Source of the DNA: Stigmatella aurantiaca DW4/3-1 | GTDB lineage: Bacteria > Myxococcota > Myxococcia > Myxococcales > Myxococcaceae | DNA length: 64,000 bases | Direction: 5' to 3' | Assembly (NCBI RefSeq): GCF_000165485.1 | Contig: NC_014623.1 | Span: 1,569,501 to 1,633,500, forward strand | Part shown: one piece after another, positions 48,161 to 58,435 of the stretch | Layout: every line of letters starts with the position of its first letter | How positions within the stretch are numbered: the first letter of the stretch is position 1 | Program-made: the position numbers and the translations under genes | The notes under the pieces: generated by a model | What the model was told of the DNA's origin: nothing | Databases searched by the model: none | The model's input: the letters and a program-made list of their open reading frames with translations, nothing else

Positions 48161-49414
48161 TTGAGAGAGTGGGGTGACGCAGAGGAGACCAGGAAGGCCG
48201 TGAATTGTCGAGATCGCCTGGAAGCGCTCACGGGTGTGCTCAGACACTGGTCCGGGCTTTGGTCACGCTCCATCCTCCAGAATTGGCCGGAGTCCGGAGC
48301 CGCCTATCTCGAATCCTGGCTGTCTTATGCGGACTCACTCGATGAGAAGAGCGAGAGGATGCTGGATGATGGAGAGCTTCCAGGTGCCCCTCCTCAGTCG
48401 TTGCATTCGCTCTTGCTCGCGCTTCATGGGCTGACAGAGCTGCCGTGGCACCAAGGCATTCAAAGGCTGACGACTGCGGACGTACAGGGCCTCAATGCCA
48501 AGAAAGCGCATGAAATCGAGAGAGTCCTCTCTCTCCTCGGGCAGAGAACGCAGTCGATTCGCCAAGCGGTCGACATCGGTGGCGGCATGGGCCATCTCGC
48601 GCGTCTCTGTGTGAAGACGTTCGATTGGACTTTCCACAGCATCGATCGCGATGCCGCTTTGCAGGAGAAAGGCCGGGACTGGCTGCGGAGGGCCCGGATG
48701 CTACCGGGGGAAAAGCTGTGTTTCATCCATGCTTCTGTCGAAGACGGCCCGCAGAGCGCGATCGACCCGCTCTTTTCCGGTCGAGACAGAGCCTCGATGG
48801 GTCTACACACCTGTGGGCCGCTCGCGCTCACGCAGATTCGCAAGAGCCAGAAGGCAGGATTTCTTCTGAACGTTGGCTGCTGCTACGACAAGCTGGATCC
48901 CTCGCGGGATTATCCCGTGTCCAGCTTTGGGGAAGCTCATCAACTTCCATTCACACGGCATGCCCTGTTTCTGGCGACGCGAGGACGGCACAAGAAGACC
49001 GAGGCGGAGTTCGCTCTGATGAAGCGGGTGTACGAGCATCGTTTCACGCTTGATCTTTTGTTGAGGCGGAAGTTTCCCGATCTCGGCTTCGTGCGGGCTG
49101 GTGATGCGCCCAAGGCGCTTTATGCCGAGAGTTTTGCTGTCTATGCGCGAGATCGCTTGGAGCGCCTGCGCATCGACATCGGCATGACGGAATCCGCGCT
49201 GAATTCATTCGAAGGGTCCGTTCGCCCCGAGACGAGGCGCATCTTTCACTGTCATCTGCTGAGGGATCGTTTTGCGAGGGCCCTGGAACTCGTGATTCTG
49301 CTCGATCGCGCGATTCTCATGGAGGAGATGGGCTTTCAGGTCGAACTCCTACAAGTCTTCGATCCGCGCCTCTCACCCCGCAACATCGCGCTCATTGCCT
49401 CAAGAGCAGAGTGA
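48161..49414 (+). CDS. METTL25/RRNAD1-like SAM-dependent methyltransferase
   Basis: 417 residues from a TTG at 48161 placed right after AAGGAGAGGAGGACGA, a very strong ribosome-binding site; the frame extends to 48083. Helical N-terminal part, then the SAM motif QAVDIGGGMGHLARLCV (about residues 140-156) and the PF13679-like core: MGLHTCGPLALTQIRKS and FLLNVGCCYDKLDPSRDYP. The GLHxCGxL / NVGCCY pair is the hallmark of eukaryotic METTL25 and RRNAD1 proteins. The bacterial substrate is unknown (rRNA or protein methylation possible). Stands alone; composition lower in GC than the core chromosome. Confidence 0.8.
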   Translation: MREWGDAEETRKAVNCRDRLEALTGVLRHWSGLWSRSILQNWPESGAAYLESWLSYADSLDEKSERMLDDGELPGAPPQSLHSLLLALHGLTELPWHQGIQRLTTADVQGLNAKKAHEIERVLSLLGQRTQSIRQAVDIGGGMGHLARLCVKTFDWTFHSIDRDAALQEKGRDWLRRARMLPGEKLCFIHASVEDGPQSAIDPLFSGRDRASMGLHTCGPLALTQIRKSQKAGFLLNVGCCYDKLDPSRDYPVSSFGEAHQLPFTRHALFLATRGRHKKTEAEFALMKRVYEHRFTLDLLLRRKFPDLGFVRAGDAPKALYAESFAVYARDRLERLRIDIGMTESALNSFEGSVRPETRRIFHCHLLRDRFARALELVILLDRAILMEEMGFQVELLQVFDPRLSPRNIALIASRAE

Positions 49415-49530
49415 GCCTGCCCCAGTCGAGTGCTCTCCCGCCCTTGTGCCCTACCGGGGCTCTTGGCCGCCACCACCGGCCGTACCGCCCCCTCTTTCCA
49501 ACGACGGCCGGACCGCTCTGGTGGGTCAGC

Positions 49531-50538
49531 TCACTTTCCCCCGACTGGCTTTGGGGCAGGAGCGGCCTGGAAGGACTGTTCTTGCACGAGGGTCTTCGAC
49601 TGCGCATTGGCGCTGGCGCTCTCCTCCAGCCCAACATCGCGGGTGGTCTCTTGGAGGGTGCAGACGGTGCCGGCCCGACCCGAGCAGGGATCGATCGAGA
49701 CGACGGTGCACTGCGTCTTCCTCGTGAACTCCGCGCACGCCTTGCACTCGTTGATGGAGGCCCATCCCTCGAGTTCCTCATGGAGCTCCTTCCATTCCGC
49801 GCGCGAAGCGGGAGCCTCTTTCCTCCAACGGATGGCTGCTTTGCAGGCCTTCCGCGCGCACATCTTCGCATCAGCGCCCTTCTTCGACTGACACTCTTGA
49901 GCGCGCAACTCCACGGCTCCCGACGCCTCGCACGTCCACTCCGGCGTCGCCCCCGGGCCGCGGGATGTCTCCCCTGAGACGAGCACGATGCTGGGCTCGG
50001 GGCAGCTATCATCCCGCTGTATCACGCAGTGGCCGCCGAACGGAGACTGCGCGGGACAAGTGCCATCGTCGCAGTGCACGATCAGCAGGCCGGCGCGTTG
50101 CTCCTCTCGGTACGTGTAGCCCGGGAGCTGGATCGTGTGGCCGCAGCCCGTGATGCGCTGCGCGCACGCAAGCTCCTTCGGCGGTTCGATCGGCACGCAG
50201 GTGCCGTCGCTCACCACTCCCTGGGGCGCCAGGTTCACCCCCACGAGCCCCAGGTTGAAGTACGCCGACTCTCGGATCTTCTCATCGCCATATCGCACCG
50301 CGAGATTCGATGCGCGGATGGACTCCGCCTTCTTCCCGCGCTTCAGCTCGCAGAGCCCAAGGTCCGCCCAGATCGCGCCATGGGTGGAGGCGGCCTCGGC
50401 GGCCTTCAGCAACAGGGGGCAGGCTCGCGCGTAGTTCTTCGCGCGATAGAAAGCGAGGCCGGCTTTCCAGTCGCTGTCCAAAGCTTGGGCGAGAGCAGGT
50501 GTCGTGACGAGCAGGACGAGGACAAGGACGGAACGCAT
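49531..50538 (-). CDS. Secreted TPR-containing Cys-rich protein
   Basis: 335 residues with signal peptide (MRSVLVLVLLVTTPALAQA). N-terminal tetratricopeptide-like helices (WKAGLAFYRAKNYARACPLLLKAAEAASTHGAIWADLGLCELKRGKKAESI, residues about 23-95) are followed by a Cys-rich part (CVPIEPPKELACAQRITGCGHTI, CDDGTCPAQSPFGGHCVIQRDDSCPEP) and a tail with CKACAEFTRKTQCTVVSIDPCSG. Related proteins are frequent in Cystobacterineae. Probably a periplasmic or surface protein-interaction module. No enzyme motif. Confidence 0.78.
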   Translation of the reverse strand: MRSVLVLVLLVTTPALAQALDSDWKAGLAFYRAKNYARACPLLLKAAEAASTHGAIWADLGLCELKRGKKAESIRASNLAVRYGDEKIRESAYFNLGLVGVNLAPQGVVSDGTCVPIEPPKELACAQRITGCGHTIQLPGYTYREEQRAGLLIVHCDDGTCPAQSPFGGHCVIQRDDSCPEPSIVLVSGETSRGPGATPEWTCEASGAVELRAQECQSKKGADAKMCARKACKAAIRWRKEAPASRAEWKELHEELEGWASINECKACAEFTRKTQCTVVSIDPCSGRAGTVCTLQETTRDVGLEESASANAQSKTLVQEQSFQAAPAPKPVGGK

Positions 50539-50793
50539 GGGATATTCGCCTCCACCACGTGAGTGGAACTCTTTCGAACCACCACCATAAGCCGCCAGAA
50601 TTCTTGCGGCGTTGGTGGGCTGCCGTCGTGGAAGAACAACTGAAAATGGGGTTTTTCAGCTTTTATTCCGGCCGGGTCTGCCAACGCATCATCAGGGCAT
50701 CTCCACGGGGCTGCGGATGCGCATCTGCGGGTGCGTTGGGCTTCACGATCCGTGTATGGTCCCTGAGCCACTGTCAGCCCGGAGGCCCAGTCC

Positions 50794-51582
50794 ATGGTGT
50801 GTTCGTTCTGCCAGCACGGAGAGTGCATCAACCCGGCGCACGCGATGCCCACTCCTCCGGCCAGAGATGCGAGGGGGTGGCCGGTCGCCCTCGGGCTGCG
50901 CTCGGTTTGGCGCCGTCTCATCGAGGAGCACTGCATCGATTTGTCCGACCCCAGCACGCTGGAGAAGGTCAATGAGATCTACTATCGAAGTGGCGGGGAG
51001 AACTTCGGTTCAGGGACCGATGCGCTGTGGACCCACAAACGGGCGGCAGGAGGGGAACTGCACACGGCCATCCGCTACTCGCGCGAGTTTCCGCAAGACG
51101 AGCGTCGCAACATCCTCATCCGCTTCATTCGCGAGGTGCGTATCCGCGGGAGCCGCACGCCGGACTTCTTGGTCCTGCACCTGGGTGAGGACGCGGTGGG
51201 TCCCGAACACGTGGAGGTCCGCACGCTGACCCAAGCGAAACAGCAGGCCCGCGTGCAGCGGTCCAAAGGTGGCACGCACAAACAACCCCTGGTGCTCTCT
51301 TCACATGCCATCGAGAGAAAGCTCTTTTATGGGCAAATCGGCCAGCAGACACCGGGCGTCATCGTCTTCCACCTTCCGTTCGCCCCCCTGGATGGCAATG
51401 CCCTCCGGAATTGGCAGGCCCTCCTCGACGGCATTCGACAGCGGAAGGTCCAGTTCCCAATGGGGCTGTACCGCATCGAAGTAACGACCGGCACCCATGA
51501 TGCGACCACCAACACCCGGAGGATGTTCGTTTTCGAGCACGCCCGGCAATGGCAGGGATACGTCAAGGACCAGTATCGGTAA
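50794..51582 (+). CDS. Hypothetical protein with N-terminal Cys motif
   Basis: 262 residues beginning MVCSFCQHGECINPAHAMP, a CxxCxxxxC arrangement that might bind zinc. The following text (LHTAIRYSREFPQDERRNILIRFIREVRI; DFLVLHLGEDAVGPEHVEVRTLTQAKQQARVQRSKGG; TPGVIVFHLPFAPLDGNALRNW) has alternating strands and helices but no family I recognise. No signal peptide. It is isolated from other genes on its strand; no immunity or partner gene is apparent. Confidence 0.65.
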   Translation: MVCSFCQHGECINPAHAMPTPPARDARGWPVALGLRSVWRRLIEEHCIDLSDPSTLEKVNEIYYRSGGENFGSGTDALWTHKRAAGGELHTAIRYSREFPQDERRNILIRFIREVRIRGSRTPDFLVLHLGEDAVGPEHVEVRTLTQAKQQARVQRSKGGTHKQPLVLSSHAIERKLFYGQIGQQTPGVIVFHLPFAPLDGNALRNWQALLDGIRQRKVQFPMGLYRIEVTTGTHDATTNTRRMFVFEHARQWQGYVKDQYR

Positions 51583-51855
51583 GGGGAAGCTGGGGGGCTT
51601 TCTTCGATTCGTGGGGAAGGACGCGCTCACACGCGCGGTCTGAGTTCCCCTCTGCGAGCGGCTGGACGACGGCCTGCTCGGTGGAGGGGACGCGGATAGC
51701 GGTGTGGACCGGCTTCAGCTGCCCGGCCCCATCCCGTCGCGGCGTTGGCTCCTGGGTCGGTTCTGCAAGACCCGGATGAAGGGCACCGCTTGCCTCCACA
51801 CCTTGCGTTGTGGCGCGAGACGCTGGCCCATTGACGGCCGTCGAATGACCCATTA

Positions 51856-51865
51856 TGTATATACA
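51856..51865. promoter_or_regulatory. AT-rich palindrome upstream of arsR-like gene, candidate operator
   Basis: TGTATATACA is a perfect palindrome ending 5 bases before the ATG at 51871, in an AT-rich patch (51851-51880) that is otherwise exceptional in this genome. ArsR-family regulators commonly bind such AT-rich palindromes overlapping their own promoters. Confidence 0.4.
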
Positions 51866-51870
51866 CGAAC

Positions 51871-52197
51871 ATGCATATAGACGCCTTTCAGACCCTCGCC
51901 GACCCCACCCGTAGGCGCATTGTCGAAACGCTGCGCCGGGGCGAGCGGCAGGTCGGTGACATCGTCGAAGAGGCCGGCGTCCATCAGTCGGGCGTCTCGC
52001 GCCATTTGCGCATCCTCCACGAGTCCGGCTTCGTCTCGGTGCGACCGGACGGGCAACGACGGCTCTATTCCCTCAAGCCAGAGCCTTTTCAGGAGCTCGA
52101 TGCCTGGCTCTCGCCGTACCGGAAGCTCTGGGAAGAACGCCTCGACCGCTTCGGCGCGGCGCTCGAACAACGTCAAAAACAAAAGAACAAGAAGTAA
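51871..52197 (+). CDS. ArsR-family winged-helix regulator
   Basis: 108 residues. Typical ArsR/SmtB winged helix: FQTLADPTRRRIVETLRRGERQVGDIVEEAGVHQSGVSRHLRILHESGFVSVRPDGQRRLYSLKPEPFQELDAWL. The metal-binding CxC of true arsenic/cadmium sensors is absent; this subtype (SdpR/YczG-like) normally pairs with an SRPBCC protein. The downstream SRPBCC gene starts 18 bases after its stop, so the two form one operon. Probably autoregulated through the palindrome at its start. Confidence 0.88.
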   Translation: MHIDAFQTLADPTRRRIVETLRRGERQVGDIVEEAGVHQSGVSRHLRILHESGFVSVRPDGQRRLYSLKPEPFQELDAWLSPYRKLWEERLDRFGAALEQRQKQKNKK

Positions 52198-52215
52198 CGA
52201 ACAGGAGCAACGACC

Positions 52216-52692
52216 ATGGCCGAGGCGAAGAACATCATCATCGAGCGCACCTACCGCGCGAGCGTGCAGGATCTCTGGGACCTGTGGACGACGAAGGAAG
52301 GCTTCGAGTCCTGGTGGGGACCAGTGGGTTTCCGCGTCGACGTTCACGAAATCTCGGCGCGCCTCGGCGGCACGCTGCGCTACGACATGATTGCCCACGC
52401 GCCGGAAGTCATCGCCGAGATGAAGAAGATGGGTGAGCCGCTTTCGCACGCGACCCGAGGGACCTTCACCGAACTCGAGCCCCAACGAAGGCTCGCCCTT
52501 ACCCACGTCATCGACTTCCTGCCCGGCGTGAAGCCGTACGACAGCACGATGTGGGTCGACTTCGTCCCGTCCGGAAACAGCGTGCGCATGGTCGTGACGC
52601 TGAGCCCCATGCACAACCCGGAGTTCAGCCAGATGCAGAAGGAGGGCTTCAGCAGTCAGCTTACCAAGCTCGACCAACGTTTCGGAGCATAG
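52216..52692 (+). CDS. SRPBCC (AHSA1-like) domain protein
   Basis: 158 residues, a single START/AHSA1-like fold: IIIERTYRASVQDLWDLWTTKEGFESWWGPVGFRVDVHEISARLGGTLRYDM, and EPQRRLALTHVIDF. Such proteins make a hydrophobic cavity that binds lipids, polyketides or other small ligands. It is transcribed with the ArsR-like regulator, an arrangement seen in many soil bacteria, where the regulator usually senses a compound related to the SRPBCC ligand. Ligand unknown. Confidence 0.87.
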   Translation: MAEAKNIIIERTYRASVQDLWDLWTTKEGFESWWGPVGFRVDVHEISARLGGTLRYDMIAHAPEVIAEMKKMGEPLSHATRGTFTELEPQRRLALTHVIDFLPGVKPYDSTMWVDFVPSGNSVRMVVTLSPMHNPEFSQMQKEGFSSQLTKLDQRFGA

Positions 52693-52915
52693 GAACCGCC
52701 CTTCCATGAGGACGTCGCCCCCCGCGGTCGCTCTGGAGCGGGGGACGGAGGAGTCGAGAAGCTCGGAGCAAAAGGACCGCGAGGTTTGAGCGTCCGTGTG
52801 GTCAAAGCGGAAATATGGGCCTATTCATTTTAGCCTGCAAAACTGGTAGGAGGCGCTCAAGTTCCTCATGCCGCCACTCCGCAAGATGCAGCCCGGCACC
52901 CACCCCTGAGAAGCC

Positions 52916-53653
52916 ATGCTCAAACTTTTGTCCTCAGCTGTCCTCAGCCTGCTCATGTCCCTGGGGCTCACGCCCTCCACCAGCCCGGAACTGACGGAGG
53001 CGCTCGCGGTCACGACGACCACCGTTGCGACCCACAACACCCTTCACGGGAGCGCGAACGTCAAGCCGCTCGCGGACGTCATCGGCTGGCAGGAGGTGGA
53101 CACCGACGCGGGCCATTCCAAGCTCGGTGCACTCGAGTACTACGACCACTTCCGTCCTGGCGAGGGTCGTCTCGACGCCCGCAACTCCATCGCCATCTCG
53201 TGGCGCAAGAACAAGTACGAGAAGACGGGAGACGGCTCCCGGCTCACGCACGGAGGTGAGGCCGGGGTGACGCCCTCTCGCTTCGTGAACTGGGTGGTGT
53301 TGAAGAACAAGGACACCGGCGCGAAGCTGGCGTTCATCAACACCCATTACATCTCGGGCGCTTGGAACGGTGAGCACCCCGAGCGCCAGGAGCGCTGGCA
53401 GACGCACAACGCCGTGGTGCGCGAGGTTGTGGCGGATCTGCTCTCGAGGGGTTTGCCCGTCGTCCTGGTGGGCGACTTCAACCGTCCGCTCTCGCAGGAC
53501 ATCCCGGGGATGAACCACCTGCGGACGGCGGGTGTCGACGGCGTGCCCATCGACCAGATCTACGTCAGCCGTGGCATCGGCACCGGTCCCGCCGAACGTC
53601 TGGAGAAGTACGGCTCCGACCACTTCGCTTACACCGCGACCGTCCAGTACTGA
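52916..53653 (+). CDS. Secreted endonuclease/exonuclease/phosphatase-fold protein
   Basis: 245 residues with signal peptide (MLKLLSSAVLSLLMSLGLTPS). Motifs of the EEP (DNase I-like) fold are in order: VATHNTLHG, VIGWQEVDTD (metal Glu), FINTHYISGAW (His), VVLVGDFNRPLS (Asp-Asn), IDQIYVS, and YGSDHFAYTATV (final Asp-His). Short for the family. Likely a secreted nuclease or phosphodiesterase; the substrate (DNA, inositol or sphingolipid) cannot be decided. Appears monocistronic. Confidence 0.85.
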   Translation: MLKLLSSAVLSLLMSLGLTPSTSPELTEALAVTTTTVATHNTLHGSANVKPLADVIGWQEVDTDAGHSKLGALEYYDHFRPGEGRLDARNSIAISWRKNKYEKTGDGSRLTHGGEAGVTPSRFVNWVVLKNKDTGAKLAFINTHYISGAWNGEHPERQERWQTHNAVVREVVADLLSRGLPVVLVGDFNRPLSQDIPGMNHLRTAGVDGVPIDQIYVSRGIGTGPAERLEKYGSDHFAYTATVQY

Positions 53654-53745
53654 CACACTGAAGTGACCCCGGGGAGTGTGTCAAAAGTGGGTCGAGCGGG
53701 ACCTCCAGGTGCTCGGCGAGTTCCACAGCGTTCCACAAGGGCATT

Positions 53746-54381
53746 GTGCGGATTGGGGTGGGGGCAAAGGCGCGAGGCACGGGATTCATCGTGCGCGTCG
53801 AGTCCGGAGCCATCGATATTCTCACAGCCCTGCATGTAGTCGCAGACTTGGCGGCCTCTCGCGCCAGCCGGACTCCTGTCTGGCATGAAGTCAGCGCCCA
53901 GGTGCAACTCGGAAGCGGCGAGATCATCACGGTTCCCCTGGGGACTCAGGGCTCGCGGAGCAGCATCGACCAGGACTGGGCGCTCCTCCGCTTCGAGGGC
54001 GCGCTCCCCAGCCCGGTCGTTCCCCTCAGGCTCGCAGGCCTTGAATCGCGCCCCCATGCTCGGAAGTGGCAAACCTTCGGGTACAGCGACGCGGCCCCCG
54101 ATGCAGGCGAGCCCCACAGTGGTGACATCGAAGATGAGAGGGGGAACGTCATCTACCTCTTCGACAAGCAGGGGGCCTCCGGCACGGGCGGCTTCCTCTC
54201 GGGCTGCTCAGGGGCGCCTTGTATCGTCGAGGGGCATGTTGTCGGCATCATCGTCGAAGCGCTGCAGAGGAAAGAGAAAGAGAGGAAGGCACAGTCCATC
54301 CACGGCGCGGTCTTCGCGCTGCGCATCGAGGCGGTCGCCGTTGAGTGTGGTCTTAAGGACAGAGCCGCTCGACCGACTTGA
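53746..54381 (+). CDS. Trypsin-like fold protein with damaged N-terminus
   Basis: 211 residues counted from a GTG at 53746, but that codon lies inside what looks like conserved sequence (HKGIVRIGVGAKARGTGFIV). Trypsin/HtrA-like triad regions: His in IDILTALHVVADL, Asp in SIDQDWALLRFEG, nucleophile region SGCSGAPCIVEGHVVGIIVEAL, where Ser follows Gly-Cys. An upstream frame (53676, MCQKWVERDLQVLGEFHSVPQ) ends in the same place in another phase, so a frameshift or truncation near 53735 is likely. Its 3' end overlaps the convergent lipoprotein gene by 29 bases. Confidence 0.6.
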   Translation: MRIGVGAKARGTGFIVRVESGAIDILTALHVVADLAASRASRTPVWHEVSAQVQLGSGEIITVPLGTQGSRSSIDQDWALLRFEGALPSPVVPLRLAGLESRPHARKWQTFGYSDAAPDAGEPHSGDIEDERGNVIYLFDKQGASGTGGFLSGCSGAPCIVEGHVVGIIVEALQRKEKERKAQSIHGAVFALRIEAVAVECGLKDRAARPT

Positions 54382-55438
54382 TCTGAACTGCTCCGTCGAC
54401 GTTCGGGTCGTTGGTCTGGTCGCCGATGGCGATGGTGCCGGTCACCGAGAAGTTGTTCCGCGTGAGCTTCGCGACGCCGTCGATGCTCACCGTCGCCACC
54501 TTCGCTGCATCCACCGCCAACTCGTAGACATGATACGCGCCGTCGGTCACCGGGAACGCTGCGGACTGAGTGTCATCCGCCCAGCCGATCGCCGCGCTGT
54601 CGAGGTAGATCATCTGCGAACGATCCGTGCTGTTGCCGAACGGTGACGTGAAGCTCCCCAGGATGGCCGCGCCGCTGTCTAACGAGTTGTGGGTGTTCAC
54701 CGACTCGACTCGCATCGTGACTTGGAGCTTGAACGGCTTCGTTTCGTCGAACGCGTTCGCCCGTGTGATGAGCAGCTGCCCGCTCGTCCGCCCACCACTG
54801 TTTGTCGACGTCGCGAGGCGAACGTAGTCCGCGCCGTACGTGAGCGAGTTGGGCGCTTGCACGACCGTCGTCCAGCCTTGCGCCGTGATGTCGTCGCCGC
54901 CGACCAACAGCGGAACGCTCGCGCGCGCCGTCCACGTCGTCGTCGACGTCGTCGGCACGCACGTCTCGCAGGCGTTCGCCGGGTTTGGCGCACCCGCGGC
55001 GTAGACCACGCTGTCAATGAAGCACTTCGGGCTGCACATGCCGGCCGAGCAGACCTGTCCCGGGTTGCACGACGTCCCGTCCGCGCGTTGCGTCCACGTG
55101 GTCGCGGACGTCGTCGGCGTGCACTGTTCGCATGAATTCGCCGCGTTCACCGCCCCGGCGGCGACCTGCTTGCCGTCGATCTGGCAGAGCGCGACGCAGA
55201 CGCCACCCTCACAGGCCTCGCCGGTCGCGCAGGCATTGTCGCAACCACCGCAGTGATCCGGGTTGCTCTCGGTGCTCACGCAGGAGTCGCCGCACAGCGC
55301 GACGCCGACGCTGTTGCACATCACGGGCACAGATGCGTCGGGTGGATCGGCAGGGCGGGGGGTGGAATCTTCGCCGCAAGCAGCCACGAAGCCGAGCACG
55401 ACGATGCAGGAGAGGGTGACAGAGCGAATGGAGATCAT
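54353..55438 (-). CDS. Cys-rich lipoprotein with C-terminal beta domain
   Basis: 361 residues from the ATG at 55438 (lipoprotein signal MISIRSVTLSCIVVLGFVAAC). Two related Cys-rich units follow (NHCGG-like DHCGGCDNACATGEACEGGVC; then ANSCEQCTPTTSATTWTQRADGTSCNPG and ANACETCVPTTSTTTWTARASV), the second pair being an evident internal duplication. The C-terminal 180 residues resemble a concanavalin-like/LamG carbohydrate-binding domain (FKLQVTMRVESVNTHNSLDSGAAILGSF; VYELAVDAAKVATVSIDGVAKL). Surface protein, typical for myxobacteria. Confidence 0.8.
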   Translation of the reverse strand: MISIRSVTLSCIVVLGFVAACGEDSTPRPADPPDASVPVMCNSVGVALCGDSCVSTESNPDHCGGCDNACATGEACEGGVCVALCQIDGKQVAAGAVNAANSCEQCTPTTSATTWTQRADGTSCNPGQVCSAGMCSPKCFIDSVVYAAGAPNPANACETCVPTTSTTTWTARASVPLLVGGDDITAQGWTTVVQAPNSLTYGADYVRLATSTNSGGRTSGQLLITRANAFDETKPFKLQVTMRVESVNTHNSLDSGAAILGSFTSPFGNSTDRSQMIYLDSAAIGWADDTQSAAFPVTDGAYHVYELAVDAAKVATVSIDGVAKLTRNNFSVTGTIAIGDQTNDPNVDGAVQIKSVERLCP

Positions 55439-56993
<1,555 letters not shown>

Positions 56994-58367
56994 TCAGGCG
57001 TCACGCGCGGTGAACAGGCCCTTGGCGGTCACCGTGGCCGCCGCGATCAACGCCGGTAGGGCCAGGGCGGTCAGAATGCGCTCCACCCCCCAACTCGACA
57101 GGTACGCGCCGGAAAATGCGCCGAGGATGGCCCCGAAACGACCGATTCCGAGCATCCAGGCCACCCCCGTCGCCCGTCCTTGCGTTGGATAGAAGCGGGC
57201 CGCAAGCGCGCTCATCGAAGTCTGCGCGCCGCTCGTGAAGAAGCCGGTCGCGAGGACCATGGCCCCCAGTACGGTCACGCTACCGCTCGACCGCGCCGTC
57301 AGGAACACACTCAGCCCCGCCAACGCATAGAAGCTCGCGATCAATCCGTGCGGGTTGAACCGATCCATGGCCCAGCCAACGCCGATCGCGCTCACGGTTC
57401 CTCCCATCTGGAATAACGCGGTCACCGTGGCCGCATGACCGGTGCTGAAGCCCGCCTCGCCGAGCAGAGTCGGCAACCAGCTGGTGAGCGAGTACACGAC
57501 CATGAGTCCCATGAAGTAGGTCACCCACAGCAGCAGCGTGCCCCCGATGCGCTCTCGGCCGAGAACGTTGGCGACCATCGAGCCATCGTGGCGCACGTTG
57601 TGCTCTGGCACGACGAACCGCTCGGCGGCGATGGGGCCTGTGCCGGCGATCCGTCCCAGCATCTTTGCCACGCGGTCCGCCTGGCCTCGCACGGCGAGAA
57701 AGCGCGGCGACTCGGGCAGCGCCAGCATCAACACGGGAATCAGCAACAGGGGCGCCATCCCCCCCAGGATGAACATGGCCGCCCACCCGAAGGCCGGAAT
57801 CAACTTCGCTGCGATGAAGCCACCCGCCGCGGAACCCAAGGTGAAGCCACAAAACATCACCGTCACCAGCAGCGAACGGCGTCGGCGCGGACTGAACTCG
57901 GAGGTCAGCGTCGTTGCGTTCGGCATGGCCGCACCAAGACCCAGCCCGGTGAGTAGACGGAGGGTGATCAGTGTACCCATGCTGTCGGCCCAAGCCGTCA
58001 GCAGGCTGAAGAGGCCAAACGTCAGCACCGAGGCGATGAGAATGGTCTTGCGTCCGAAGCGATCGGCCAGTGGCCCCGTGATCAGCGCTCCGATCGATAG
58101 GCCGGCCAGGGCCGCACTCATCACGCCACCGAGGTTCGCGCGGGTGATGCCCCACGCTGCGGCGAGCGCGGGAGCGACGAAGCCCATGGCCGCGGTATCG
58201 AGCCCGTCGAGGAAAACGATGAGGAAGCACAACCCGACGGCCAGCCATTGCGTCGCCGATAATGGACGCTCGTCGATGAAGGACTGAACGTCGACCGTTG
58301 TCGCGCGGTCAGTGGGCAGTTGCGGTGGGACGAACGCGTTCGCGTCAGGCCTCTCAGTGGCATTCAT
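56994..58367 (-). CDS. pcaK: Aromatic acid:H+ symporter (AAHS/PcaK-type MFS transporter)
   Basis: 457 residues, 12 membrane segments. MFS aromatic acid symporter hallmarks: first helix DGLDTAAMGFVAPALAAAWG (the DGxDxxxxG motif), GPLADRFGRKTILI, and LPESPRFL. It should import 4-hydroxybenzoate or protocatechuate. Last gene of the pca transcript, 68 bases after the pcaDC fusion. Symbol follows the family. Confidence 0.9.
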   Translation of the reverse strand: MNATERPDANAFVPPQLPTDRATTVDVQSFIDERPLSATQWLAVGLCFLIVFLDGLDTAAMGFVAPALAAAWGITRANLGGVMSAALAGLSIGALITGPLADRFGRKTILIASVLTFGLFSLLTAWADSMGTLITLRLLTGLGLGAAMPNATTLTSEFSPRRRRSLLVTVMFCGFTLGSAAGGFIAAKLIPAFGWAAMFILGGMAPLLLIPVLMLALPESPRFLAVRGQADRVAKMLGRIAGTGPIAAERFVVPEHNVRHDGSMVANVLGRERIGGTLLLWVTYFMGLMVVYSLTSWLPTLLGEAGFSTGHAATVTALFQMGGTVSAIGVGWAMDRFNPHGLIASFYALAGLSVFLTARSSGSVTVLGAMVLATGFFTSGAQTSMSALAARFYPTQGRATGVAWMLGIGRFGAILGAFSGAYLSSWGVERILTALALPALIAAATVTAKGLFTARDA

Positions 58368-58435
58368 GGTTTTCTCCTTGATGCATGGGCCGGGTGACGC
58401 GACTGCGGCGCGTGGGGATGCGCGCGATGGAGGGG

